A DNA stretch of 31,662 bases from Bacillota bacterium (GTDB taxonomy: Bacteria > Bacillota > Clostridia > Lachnospirales > Lachnospiraceae): NCBI GenBank assembly GCA_023460575.1, contig JAEWPQ010000191.1, positions 1-31,662 on the forward strand, given 5' to 3'. Made by a program: the position numbers and the translations under genes. Below, in pieces: positions 1 through 8,352 of the stretch (position 1 is its first letter; the number at the start of each line of letters is the position of its first letter). The notes beneath the pieces are model-generated. The model made no database searches. It had not been told where the DNA came from and saw nothing but the letters and a program-made list of their open reading frames with translations.

Positions 1-450
1 GTGCTTATGACTGTCCTTGGCTCCGGAATGATCAATGTCATTCTGGCCATCGGAATTGCCGAGATTCCAAGGTTTGCACGAGTAGTAAGAGGTCAGGTGC
101 TGGTGGTGAAGCGGGAAGAGTACTGCAATGCAGGAAGAGTAATCGGAATCTCCCATTTTCGCATGCTGTTCCATCATATCTTTCCCAATACCATTTCGGA
201 AGTAATCGTCTATGCGACTTTAAATATAGCCAGTGCCATTATTTCGGAATCAGCCTTAAGCTTTCTGGGACTTGGAATCGATCTGCCAACGGCTTCCTGG
301 GGAAGCATTCTGAGGGCAGGGAGAAATTCACTGAATACAGCGCCACATATTGCGGCCGTATCCGGTGTATTTATCCTCATAACGGTAATTGGTTTTAATC
401 TTCTTGGCGACGGGATCCGGGATGTGCTGGATCCGAAAATGAAAAAGTAG
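1..450 (+). CDS. Dipeptide/oligopeptide ABC transporter permease (DppC/OppC type), C-terminal part
   Basis: Inner-membrane permease subunit of a peptide-type ABC importer; it forms the translocation pore and docks onto the ATPases encoded just downstream. The visible 149 residues carry the conserved cytoplasmic EAA loop (EYCNAGRVIGISHFRMLFHH, about residues 40-59) followed by PN, then hydrophobic membrane segments and the usual C-terminal end LLGDGIRDVLDPKMKK. Family members are about 280-300 residues, so roughly the first half lies before the window and the apparent start at base 1 (GTG) is only the window edge. The gene ends 8 bases before the next start, consistent with one operon. The substrate cannot be read from this fragment. 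The binding protein and partner permease are presumably upstream of the window. Confidence 0.93.
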   Translation: MLMTVLGSGMINVILAIGIAEIPRFARVVRGQVLVVKREEYCNAGRVIGISHFRMLFHHIFPNTISEVIVYATLNIASAIISESALSFLGLGIDLPTASWGSILRAGRNSLNTAPHIAAVSGVFILITVIGFNLLGDGIRDVLDPKMKK

Positions 451-458
451 GGAAACGT

Positions 459-1646
459 ATGGACATTAACAGGATAAAAGAAGTGGCATTACAGGTGATT
501 GAGGAAAAATCGGATCAGCTTTGGGAACTGGCTCTCTATCTGTGGGACAACCCGGAATATAATTTCAATGAATATGCCTCCAGCAAAGCGGTGAGCGGAC
601 TGCTTGAGACCTTTGGTTTTAAAGTAGAGCGGGGAATCTGCGGTCTTGATACGGCATTTTGCGGGCGTTATGACAGCGGGAAGCCAGGACCTCATATTGG
701 ATTCCTTGCTGAGTATGATGCCGTTCCCGGTATGGGGCATTCCTGCGGGCATAATCTGATGGCAGCCATGGCTGTGGGAGCTGGGGCAGGCGTAAAATCA
801 GTCATTGACCAGTTGGGCGGAACCATAACAGTTTACGGAACTCCGGCAGAAGAGGGCGGAGGCGGAAAAGTGATCATGCTTGAGCGCGGAGCCTTTAAAG
901 AACTGGATGCAGCCATGATAATACACTCTGCAAATGAGACTGTGGTCAATGATATCTCCTATTCTGTAACTGATATTATTGTCACATATCATGGAAAAAA
1001 GGCTCATGGAGCAACCTGGCCGGAGGAAGGCGTCAGCGCACTGGAACCGCTGCTTTTACTGTTTCAGTATATAAACGGACAGAGGCTGTCGTGGAATGGC
1101 AGGGGTACAATTTTAGGAGTAATAACCGATGGCGGCAGGGAGCCGGTCACCATACCGGAAGTCACTGAGGCGAAGTTTACAATCCGGTCCTTTGATCAGA
1201 AATTAAAAGAAAAAATATTAAAAGAATTTCTGGAAGCCGGAGAATCCATTGCACGGATGACAAGGACAACCGTTCAATATGAGCAGGCAGGATACACATA
1301 CGAGGATATCCGCAATAATCCCGGATTGGAAGCATTGCTTGAAAAGAACTTTACGGAACTTGGAGAAGTGGTAATGCCAAGAAGGAGAGAGCTTGGAATC
1401 GGGTGCACAGATGTAGGAAATATCACCCATGTAATTCCTGCACTCCAGTCATACGTAAAGGTGGTTCCAGAACTGCGGGGGCATACAAGGGAGTTTGAAG
1501 AGGCATGTAAAAGTGAAGACGGGAAGAGGGCTGTATTAACAGGGGCGAAGGCACTTGCTCTTACCGCACTGGATCTTCTGTCATCTCCTGAGGAGATGGA
1601 GAAGGTCAAGAAAAGCTTTGAAGAAAGGAGGGAATGCTGTGAGTGA
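459..1646 (+). CDS. M20D-family amidohydrolase (AbgB-like)
   Basis: Cytoplasmic metal-dependent amidohydrolase that removes an acyl or aminoacyl group from an amide; relatives include AbgB (p-aminobenzoyl-glutamate hydrolase) and N-acyl amino acid hydrolases. At 395 residues it has the family length. Visible signature residues are GMGHSCGHN (His94, Cys96, His98), the Glu pair in TPAEEGGGGK (131-132), His156 in IIHS, and the late block GCTDVGNITHVIPA. These fit the two-metal site of M20D enzymes with the Cys ligand. The ATG at 459 lies 8 bases after the permease stop. The gene overlaps the following ATPase start by 8 bases, so translation is probably coupled. The exact substrate is unknown; co-transcription with a peptide-type importer suggests it processes an imported amide or peptide conjugate. 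Confidence 0.92.
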   Translation: MDINRIKEVALQVIEEKSDQLWELALYLWDNPEYNFNEYASSKAVSGLLETFGFKVERGICGLDTAFCGRYDSGKPGPHIGFLAEYDAVPGMGHSCGHNLMAAMAVGAGAGVKSVIDQLGGTITVYGTPAEEGGGGKVIMLERGAFKELDAAMIIHSANETVVNDISYSVTDIIVTYHGKKAHGATWPEEGVSALEPLLLLFQYINGQRLSWNGRGTILGVITDGGREPVTIPEVTEAKFTIRSFDQKLKEKILKEFLEAGESIARMTRTTVQYEQAGYTYEDIRNNPGLEALLEKNFTELGEVVMPRRRELGIGCTDVGNITHVIPALQSYVKVVPELRGHTREFEEACKSEDGKRAVLTGAKALALTALDLLSSPEEMEKVKKSFEERRECCE

Positions 1647-2652
1647 GGCATTATTAACCGTAAAAGATTTAAAAACCTATTTTTATACGTCAGGCGGTGT
1701 AAGCAAGGCGGTAGACGGGGTGAGCTTTCAGATTAACCGCGGAGAGATCATGGGAATTGTGGGCGAATCAGGATCTGGCAAAAGTGTCACTTCTTCCTCA
1801 ATTATCCGTCTTTTACCAGCAGGTACTGGAAAAATAGTAAGCGGCAGTATTGATTTTGATGGGACAGACGTCCTGGCTCTTAATAAGAAAGAGCTTCTGT
1901 CTTTTCGGAAAAAGGATGTTTCCATGATTTTTCAGAATCCCATGACTTCCTTATCTCCTGTTTTTAAAGTCGGACACCAGATGACAGAGCTGATCCGGAC
2001 TCAGCAGAAGGTAGACCGGCAGTCAGCCTGTCGTATGGCAGAGGAGGCATTAATGAAGGTTGGCATAACAGATGCCAGGCGCCGTATGGATTCCTATTCC
2101 TATGAACTGTCAGGCGGTATGTGCCAGCGGGTGATCATTGCCATGTCCATTTTAAGCAGTCCCAGGTTGATTATTGCCGATGAACCCACCACTGCCCTTG
2201 ATGTGACCATTCAGGCTCAGGTGTTAGACTTATTAAAGGAGATGCGAACGACCTATCAGACAGCTATTCTATTAATCACCCACAATCTGGGGGTGGTCTG
2301 GAAAATGTGTGACAGTGTCATGGTGATGTATGCCGGCAAGACAGTGGAATACACCACATGCAGCAATTTATATCACAATCCGCTGCATCCTTATACGTGG
2401 GGGCTTCTGGATTCCATGCCAAGGCTTGGCAGTGAATCAGAAGAAGAATTGTCCACCATTCAGGGAACGCCTCCTGATTTAAGACTTACAGGAACCTGCT
2501 GTAATTTTTCCAACCGGTGTCCCTATGCCAGTGAGATCTGTAAAAGCGTGGTACCGGAATTAAAAGAACTGGAACCGGGACATTTTGTAGCCTGTCACAG
2601 GCAGTGTGAAGAAGGCGGTCTTGTGCGGGGAGGTGTGGTTAAATATGAGTGA
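1639..2652 (+). CDS. Oligopeptide ABC transporter ATP-binding protein (OppD/DppD type)
   Basis: One of two ATPases that energise the peptide-type importer. The start is set at GTG 1639 because AAAGGAGGG lies at 1625-1632 directly upstream and the protein then begins MSEALLTVKDLKTYF, as in the family; a longer in-frame reading from 1555 would run back through the M20 gene. The product is 337 residues. Walker A is GESGSGKS (42-49), the signature is LSGGMCQRV, and Walker B is LIIADEPTT, followed by an H-loop (LLITHNLGVV). The C-terminal oligopeptide-transport extension with the CPYASEICK motif is present. It overlaps the genes on both sides by 8 bases, typical of a tightly coupled operon. Confidence 0.95.
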   Translation: MSEALLTVKDLKTYFYTSGGVSKAVDGVSFQINRGEIMGIVGESGSGKSVTSSSIIRLLPAGTGKIVSGSIDFDGTDVLALNKKELLSFRKKDVSMIFQNPMTSLSPVFKVGHQMTELIRTQQKVDRQSACRMAEEALMKVGITDARRRMDSYSYELSGGMCQRVIIAMSILSSPRLIIADEPTTALDVTIQAQVLDLLKEMRTTYQTAILLITHNLGVVWKMCDSVMVMYAGKTVEYTTCSNLYHNPLHPYTWGLLDSMPRLGSESEEELSTIQGTPPDLRLTGTCCNFSNRCPYASEICKSVVPELKELEPGHFVACHRQCEEGGLVRGGVVKYE

Positions 2653-3649
2653 AAATTCAATCATTTTACAGATAAAAAATCTGTCTAAGGATTTTGAAGT
2701 AAAGGGCAGAGGCCTGGGAGGAAAAAAATCGGTTCTCCATGCTTTAAAGGACATCAGTCTGGATATCAGAGAAGGAGAGGTCCTTGGAATTATCGGTGAA
2801 TCGGGGTGCGGAAAGTCGACTCTTGGAAGATGCCTTGTGGGACTTCATAAACCCACTGGGGGAGATATTCTGTTTGAAGGAAAGAGCATATTAAACTTTT
2901 CTTCCAGAGAACGGTTTGAGTTATGCAAAAACATTCAGATGGTTTTTCAGGATCCATATTCATCCCTGGATCCCAGACATACGGCTGCCGACTCCGTATC
3001 CGAGCCGATGATTGTCCATAAAACGGTAAAAGGCCGGAAAGAACTGGAAAAGAAAGTGTTGGAGCTTTTTCAGCAGGTAGGTCTGGACATTCAGCATATG
3101 AACCGCTATCCCCACGAGTTCTCAGGCGGACAGAGACAGCGTTTAAATGTGGCAAGGGCTATTTCCATTCAGCCTAAGGTGGTTGTCTGTGATGAGCCGG
3201 TATCGGCCCTTGATGTATCCATTCAGGCACAGGTAATCAATTTACTAAAAGGTCTGCAGAAGAAATATCATCTTACCTACGTGTTTATATCTCATGATTT
3301 AAGTGTGGTGAAATACGTCAGTGACCGGATCGCAATCATGTATCTGGGACAGATTGTAGAACTGTGCAATGGAGGAGATATTTATAAAAATCCGCTTCAT
3401 CCCTATACGAAGGCTCTTTTATCCGCCATTCCGCCGGAAAGCCCGGATGAGAATAAGGAGCGGATTACACTGGAGGGAGAGATATCAAGCCCGATTGGAG
3501 ACAGGGAAGGCTGTCCTCTCGCCGGACGGTGTCCTGCGTGTATGGAACGCTGTAAAAAAGAAGTTCCGTCGCTCTTATCGTATGGAGAAGAGGGACATCA
3601 GGTGGCCTGCTTTTTATATGAAAGCAAAATAGCACAGGGAGGAAAATGA
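2645..3649 (+). CDS. Oligopeptide ABC transporter ATP-binding protein (OppF/DppF type)
   Basis: Second ATPase of the importer, expected to pair with the upstream OppD-type protein. The ATG at 2645 is preferred over an upstream in-frame codon at 2606 because GGGGAGGT (2627-2634) precedes it and the protein then begins MSENSIILQIKNLSKDFEV. It is 334 residues. Walker A is GESGCGKST (51-59), the signature SGGQRQRLNVARA and Walker B VVCDEPVSALD are intact, as is the H-loop FISHDLSVV. The C-terminal Cys-rich extension (CPLAGRCPACMERCK) is typical of Opp/Dpp ATPases. The stop codon and the next ATG are one base apart. Confidence 0.95.
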   Translation: MSENSIILQIKNLSKDFEVKGRGLGGKKSVLHALKDISLDIREGEVLGIIGESGCGKSTLGRCLVGLHKPTGGDILFEGKSILNFSSRERFELCKNIQMVFQDPYSSLDPRHTAADSVSEPMIVHKTVKGRKELEKKVLELFQQVGLDIQHMNRYPHEFSGGQRQRLNVARAISIQPKVVVCDEPVSALDVSIQAQVINLLKGLQKKYHLTYVFISHDLSVVKYVSDRIAIMYLGQIVELCNGGDIYKNPLHPYTKALLSAIPPESPDENKERITLEGEISSPIGDREGCPLAGRCPACMERCKKEVPSLLSYGEEGHQVACFLYESKIAQGGK

Positions 3650-3650
3650 G

Positions 3651-4904
3651 ATGACAAAAAAAGAGCTGGTACAGTATGTGGAGGATCATCGTGATGAACT
3701 GATTACGATGACATCTCAGCTGATTCAGATAAAAAGTGAAAATCCAACCGGCACACAGAGAGATGTGGTTGATTTTGTGGAAACATTTTTAAAGGATGCC
3801 GGTATTGAATATAAGGAGACGGGCTGTAATCCGGATTATCCCTGCGTAGTAGCAGGCTACGGAAAAGACATGGGTTTTTCCCTGATCATAAATGGCCATG
3901 TAGATGTAGTGCCTGCGGGGGATTTAAACCAGTGGGAGTTTGATCCTTTTTCCGGTGAGATAACAGATACCCAGATCCTGGGAAGAGGGACCTCGGATAT
4001 GAAGGCAGGGGTGGCAGGCGTTTTATTTGCTCTTTCCCTTTTTGCAAAAAAGCAGGTTCCCTTAAATGGCAATATCCGTCTGCATATTGTCTCTGATGAA
4101 GAAAGCGGAGGACAGTTTGGAACCCAGTGGCTTTGTGCCAACGGATATGGGGATCACGCCGATGCATGCCTGGTAGCCGAGCCGACTTCCATGAATACCA
4201 TAGAGATCGGGCAGAAGGGCGGCCTGCTTTTAAAGATAAAATCATTTGGTAAATCCGCACATGGTAGTCTTGGAGATTTTAAAGGGGAAAATGCCATTTT
4301 AAAGCTTTCTAAGGTTCTTTCCCACGTTTCCCTTCTCTCTGAGATAGAAGGACATTTTTCAGAGCGGCAGAAAAAACCGCTTATGGATTCCAAGCTTCTT
4401 GCTGAAAGAGAAAATCACATTCCAGGACTTGGCAGAGTGATTGATCATGTCAGCACCAATGTAGGTCTGATTCTGGGAGGAACCAGGCACAATATGGTTC
4501 CTGATTATTGTGAAGCGACTGTGGATGTCAGGCTTCCAATCGGAGTGAACAAAGAAGAAATTGATGAAACCTTAAAACAGATTCTTGAAATCAGTGGAGT
4601 CGAAGGTGTGGAGTATGAGCTTCAGTACAAGAGTGATGCCAATTTTACAGACCATGAGGCTCCCATCGTGCTGGCGTTTAAAGATAATGCAGAACTGCTT
4701 CTTGGAAAAGAAGTGATCCCAGCATACCAGTGGGCCTCCAGTGATGCAAGGGATTACCGTAAACTTGGGATTCCTACGATTCAGTTTGGTCCCTCTAATA
4801 CAGTGGGTATCCATTCTTATAATGAGACAGTCCAGATCGAGGATGTGGTGACAGCAGCTAAAATCTATGTGGCAGCTATTTGTGATTTGATGGAAATTAA
4901 GTAA
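3651..4904 (+). CDS. M20 family metallopeptidase/deacylase (ArgE/DapE/ACY1/CPG2 type)
   Basis: Zinc hydrolase that cleaves an amide or peptide bond, predicted cytoplasmic because no signal peptide is seen. At 417 residues it is full length. Metal and catalytic residues can be placed: NGHVDVVP (His83, Asp85), bridging Asp116 in GRGTSDMKAG, catalytic Glu150 and metal Glu151 in SDEESGG, Glu177 in VAEPT, and the late His in VGIHSYNE. GRGTSDMKAG is close to the ArgE/DapE/CPG2 consensus. A GGGAGG ribosome site sits before ATG 3651. Together with the M20D enzyme upstream the operon encodes two different M20 hydrolases, so the imported compound may need two successive hydrolyses or be a mixture. The substrate is unknown. 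Confidence 0.92.
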   Translation: MTKKELVQYVEDHRDELITMTSQLIQIKSENPTGTQRDVVDFVETFLKDAGIEYKETGCNPDYPCVVAGYGKDMGFSLIINGHVDVVPAGDLNQWEFDPFSGEITDTQILGRGTSDMKAGVAGVLFALSLFAKKQVPLNGNIRLHIVSDEESGGQFGTQWLCANGYGDHADACLVAEPTSMNTIEIGQKGGLLLKIKSFGKSAHGSLGDFKGENAILKLSKVLSHVSLLSEIEGHFSERQKKPLMDSKLLAERENHIPGLGRVIDHVSTNVGLILGGTRHNMVPDYCEATVDVRLPIGVNKEEIDETLKQILEISGVEGVEYELQYKSDANFTDHEAPIVLAFKDNAELLLGKEVIPAYQWASSDARDYRKLGIPTIQFGPSNTVGIHSYNETVQIEDVVTAAKIYVAAICDLMEIK

Positions 4905-4923
4905 AGAACATGGAGGATTCATT

Positions 4924-5883
4924 ATGCTGATGAAACAATTGATCGAGGTATATGATCTGCTTGACAGCAGTTATGCCAGCGGAAAACAGGTGGAAGGTTA
5001 TTTAAAAGGCATACGCAGTGATGCTGATGTGGAAGTTTATACTCTGGAAGGGCCAAAAGGAAAAACCGATATGGTCAAAGTGAGAATTCCAGGAACAAAA
5101 GGGAAAAGCAAAGGCATGGATGCTCCTACCATCGGTCTGCTTGGAAGACTTGGCGGACTGGGAGCCAGACCAGAGCGGATCGGCTTTGTGTCAGACGGAG
5201 ACGGAGCTTTGATTGCAATCTCTCTGGCTTCAAAAATCCTGGATATGCAGAATAAAGGAGATTATCTGGAGGGGGATGTATTTATTTCCACCCACGTTTG
5301 TCCCGATGCGCCCACCAGAGAGCATCATCCGGTACCGTTTATGGATTCTCCGGTGAACATGGCCCAGGTAAACCGGGAAGAGGTGACAGAAGAACTGGAT
5401 GCCATATTATCCGTGGACACCACAAAAGGGAACCGGATTATCAATACCAGAGGCTTCGCTATTTCACCAACGGTGAAGGAAGGATATATTTTAAAGGTTT
5501 CTGAGAGTATTCTGGATCTGATGCAGATGACCACTGGAAAACAGCCTTTCGTATACGCCCTTTCCCAGCAGGATATCACCCCCTATGGAAACGGCCTTTA
5601 TCATTTAAACAGCATTCTTCAGCCTGCCACAGCCACGAAAGCACCGGTAATCGGAGTTGCTGTTACGACGGAAGCTCCTGTGGCAGGCTGTGCAACCGGA
5701 GCCACACACATTACAGACTGTGAGGAAACAGCCAGATTTATGCTGGAGGTAGCCAAGGCTTATGGCAGAGGAGAGTGCAGCTTCTATGATGAAGGGGAAT
5801 ATGAGCGGATTCAGTATCTTTACGGCAATATGGAGCACTTCCAGACTCTGGGAACAGGCAATGAGTGCGACGATGATGCATAA
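4924..5883 (+). CDS. DUF1177 family protein
   Basis: A 319-residue protein that I recognise as a DUF1177 member; its biochemical function is not established. The middle carries conserved blocks ISTHVCPDAPTREHHPVPF, a DTTKGNRIINTRGFAISPTVKEGYI segment and a late AVTTEAPVAGCATGATH block, with acidic and His residues that could bind metal (inference). GGAGG at 4912-4916 supports ATG 4924; a second ATG at 4930 is possible. It is the last gene of the importer/M20 operon, 19 bases after the peptidase, so a role in metabolism or sensing of the same substrate is likely. It faces the PucR gene with only three bases between the two stops, and no terminator hairpin is visible there. Confidence 0.8.
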   Translation: MLMKQLIEVYDLLDSSYASGKQVEGYLKGIRSDADVEVYTLEGPKGKTDMVKVRIPGTKGKSKGMDAPTIGLLGRLGGLGARPERIGFVSDGDGALIAISLASKILDMQNKGDYLEGDVFISTHVCPDAPTREHHPVPFMDSPVNMAQVNREEVTEELDAILSVDTTKGNRIINTRGFAISPTVKEGYILKVSESILDLMQMTTGKQPFVYALSQQDITPYGNGLYHLNSILQPATATKAPVIGVAVTTEAPVAGCATGATHITDCEETARFMLEVAKAYGRGECSFYDEGEYERIQYLYGNMEHFQTLGTGNECDDDA

Positions 5884-5886
5884 ATG

Positions 5887-7521
5887 CTACATATTCTGAA
5901 TCAGCTCCCAGGCACAGATTCCAAGGTAAAGGCGCAGGATATCCTCAACTGCCGATAATTCGCAGCAAAGCAGTTTTTTAACCTGTGTCAGCCGTGAGGT
6001 AAGCGTATTCCTGTGTATAAATAATTTCTGGGCTGTATCGGTTAAATTCATGGAATTTTCCAGATATGTTTTAAGCGTTAAAAGAAGTTCGCTTTTGTTT
6101 TCCTGGTCATAGGAAACAAGCTCTTTTACCGTATCTGTGTAAATTTTATTTAACTCATAGGAACTAAGCTGAGTCAGAACGTGGTAGGCGTACTGCGAAG
6201 AGTACGAGTTAACAAGAGAAGCTTCCGCAAATGGGGTCTGCAGATGTAAGGTCTGCAGGCTTTCTTCATATGCCTTTGCAATGGATGAGCAGGATAAATG
6301 GCATCGGCTGATCCCAAGTCTGAAAAAGGAGTGATAGTCATTCAGTGCTTCCAATAGCTGAGAAACCGCCTGATTAACAAGAAAAAGTGCCTTTACATTG
6401 GGAACTTGTTTTGAATACAGAAAAAATATAACAATACGGTTATCGTGGTTGCATAAAAAGTATTTATAATCAAGACGAATCATTTCATGATTGATTAAGT
6501 TGTACAGACTCCGAAACATTTTGTTTTCCTTATCCAGGCATTCAAACGTGACGCAGATTCGTTTTAACTGATAAGGAAACGAGTAAGAGTCACAGATCAG
6601 CTGAATCTCCTCCGCAGATTTTTTCTTCTTATCAGTAAGCATATAGAAAAAAGAATCGAAATAATTTTTCTGTGAAAATGTCCTGTTTTGAACCTGCATG
6701 GAGGACAGTTCCAAAGCGATTACCGAAAAAATCTGCTTCAAAATAACGGCGGTTGTCTCATCAATCTTCGTTTTTGAATGATCGATACACAAATAATGTC
6801 TGTTGTCAGGAAGGAGAAAGGTCTGAAAGCTGAGGAGCGTATTATTGAAATAAAATGTTTTATTTCCAGACGAATCTTTTTCTGTGTCCTGCTGGGATAC
6901 TGCATGAAGAGGCTGGGCATACAGCTTATTTATTTTGTTGAATTCCTCCTGCTGTCTGAGGGGGATATAATAATATAGCGGAAAATCGGAAATAGTGGTG
7001 ATCATCACAATGGAATTGGTATAACGGGATATTTCTTCCAGCATTTTCATTATTCCTTCTTTATTAAAATAGAGCTGGTGAAATTTTTCTGTTTCCCTGA
7101 GAATAAACTGCTGCAGGGAAATCTTCTGGTCAATTAAGTTCTGATTGATTACGCTGATGATATTGGAGTAGACATGATAAAAGGGTACGGAGACCAGCGG
7201 TACCCCATATTTTTCAGCCTCTTTGATCAGAAAATCCGGAATTTTGTCAAAGAAGCGTTTTACTTTTATACAGAACGCAGTGCATTCAATGGCATGGAGA
7301 TCGGCAATGACCTGCTTTTGCAGTTCCACGTCATTATAGAATATATATCCGGTTGTCAGAATAATCTCATGTTTCTTAATCCATCTTACACCATCGGGAT
7401 TGTCAAGAACACTGATTCCGGTAATCGGCTTTTGAAGGTCTTCTTCCCTGCCGATAAATTCAAGGTTGTCAATTGGGGTTTCATATAGAAACCATCCGAG
7501 AGTCAGGGGCGGATACTTCAT
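5887..7521 (-). CDS. PucR-family transcriptional regulator
   Basis: A 544-residue DNA-binding regulator. The N-terminal about 130 residues match the PucR purine-catabolism-type sensor domain (LEFIGREEDLQKPITGISVLDNP near the start, then KKHEIILTTGY). The C-terminal end has the PucR helix-turn-helix, with LTDTAQKLFIHRNTLTSRL as the HTH core, followed by LRLYLGICAWELI. Family members respond to nitrogen-rich small molecules (purines, ureides, amino acid derivatives). ATG 7521 has CTCCTT (GGAG on the minus strand) just upstream. It is divergent from the fchA-folD pair and convergent with the importer operon, so it may control one or both; this is inference. An inverted repeat at 7600-7618 in the divergent region is a candidate operator. 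Confidence 0.9.
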   Translation of the reverse strand: MKYPPLTLGWFLYETPIDNLEFIGREEDLQKPITGISVLDNPDGVRWIKKHEIILTTGYIFYNDVELQKQVIADLHAIECTAFCIKVKRFFDKIPDFLIKEAEKYGVPLVSVPFYHVYSNIISVINQNLIDQKISLQQFILRETEKFHQLYFNKEGIMKMLEEISRYTNSIVMITTISDFPLYYYIPLRQQEEFNKINKLYAQPLHAVSQQDTEKDSSGNKTFYFNNTLLSFQTFLLPDNRHYLCIDHSKTKIDETTAVILKQIFSVIALELSSMQVQNRTFSQKNYFDSFFYMLTDKKKKSAEEIQLICDSYSFPYQLKRICVTFECLDKENKMFRSLYNLINHEMIRLDYKYFLCNHDNRIVIFFLYSKQVPNVKALFLVNQAVSQLLEALNDYHSFFRLGISRCHLSCSSIAKAYEESLQTLHLQTPFAEASLVNSYSSQYAYHVLTQLSSYELNKIYTDTVKELVSYDQENKSELLLTLKTYLENSMNLTDTAQKLFIHRNTLTSRLTQVKKLLCCELSAVEDILRLYLGICAWELIQNM

Positions 7522-7599
7522 TCCATTCTCCTTTCACAGAGTATCAAAAGTTTGCATTCCATTTTTATTAACGACAATAATAACATTGATCCTCCCTTA

Positions 7600-7618
7600 T
7601 TACAAGTTTATGTTGTAA
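7600..7618. promoter_or_regulatory. Inverted repeat between pucR-like gene and fchA-folD, candidate operator
   Basis: TTACAA (7600-7605) and TTGTAA (7613-7618) form a perfect 6-base inverted repeat with a 7-base centre. It lies about 20 bases upstream of the predicted -35 of the fchA-folD promoter and within the 5' region of the divergent PucR-type gene. It could bind the PucR protein, but there is only one copy and the arms are short. Confidence 0.3.
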
Positions 7619-7638
7619 AAAAATGTCGGAAAAGAGCC

Positions 7639-7667
7639 TTGTGTTTTTTCTGTAAGGCCGATATAAT
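7639..7667 (+). promoter_or_regulatory. Sigma-70 type promoter for fchA-folD
   Basis: A perfect -10 TATAAT at 7662-7667 is preceded by TTGTGT at 7639-7644 with a 17-base spacer. It lies 37 bases upstream of the fchA-like start codon and reads in the right direction. Confidence 0.65.
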
Positions 7668-7703
7668 GGTAAAAAATAATGCCGGAAAGAGAGGAACATA
7701 GAA

Positions 7704-8330
7704 ATGATAAAGGATCTTACAGTTTCCGGGTTTCTGGAAGAGCTGTCCTCCAAAAAGCCCACACCGGGGGGCGGTGGTGCTGCAGCCCTTGGTGGTGCCC
7801 AGGGTGTTGCATTAGGTGAGATGGTAATTAATCTGACTCTGGGAAAAAAGAAGTATGCACAAGTGGAAGAAGAGATGCAGCGCCTTCTTATAAAGCTGGA
7901 GGAAATAAAAAAAGAATTTCTAAGACTGGCTGATGAGGATGCGAGAGTATTTGCGCCTCTGGCAGCAGCCTATGGCTTACCTTCCACAACGGAAGAGGAA
8001 AAAAAACATAAGGAAGAAGTTTTAGAAACCCATCTCCTTGCAGCCAGCCTGGTTCCCAAAGCTGTTATGGAACAGTCCCTGGAAGCAATTGCAGTCATGG
8101 ATATTCTGGCACATAAGGGCAGCCGCCTGGCTGTCAGTGACGTGGGCGTGGGTGTTTCATTTCTCAGGTCAGCGCTTTTAGGAGCAAAGATGAACGTTTC
8201 CATTAATACAAAATTCATGAAACAGAGAGAAACAGCCAGACAGTTAGACCAGGAGGCGAAAGCGCTTGCTGAGACAGGAATCAGGCTCTCTGATGAGATT
8301 TATGCTGACGTGGAGGCTGCGTTAAAGTAA
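7704..8330 (+). CDS. fchA: Cyclodeaminase/cyclohydrolase family protein (FchA-like)
   Basis: A 208-residue member of the formimidoyl-THF cyclodeaminase/methenyl-THF cyclohydrolase family. It would produce methenyl-THF from formimino-THF, or interconvert methenyl-THF and 10-formyl-THF; sequence alone does not separate the two. The diagnostic glycine-rich block KKPTPGGGGAAALGGAQG is at about residues 17-34, followed by the helical body with LADEDARVFAPLAAAYGLP and the late SDVGVGVSFLRSALLGAKMNV segment. Length matches the family. AGAGAGG precedes ATG 7704. It is 22 bases upstream of folD. Because that FolD seems to lack its cyclohydrolase residues, FchA is the likely partner for the cyclohydrolase step. 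Confidence 0.88.
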   Translation: MIKDLTVSGFLEELSSKKPTPGGGGAAALGGAQGVALGEMVINLTLGKKKYAQVEEEMQRLLIKLEEIKKEFLRLADEDARVFAPLAAAYGLPSTTEEEKKHKEEVLETHLLAASLVPKAVMEQSLEAIAVMDILAHKGSRLAVSDVGVGVSFLRSALLGAKMNVSINTKFMKQRETARQLDQEAKALAETGIRLSDEIYADVEAALK

Positions 8331-8352
8331 AGATAAAGGAGTTTAAGGTATC

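Noticed and set aside
8262..8280. GCGAAAGCGCTTGC as a CcpA cre site
   Set aside because: It lies inside the fchA-like coding region and the flanking bases fit the cre consensus poorly.
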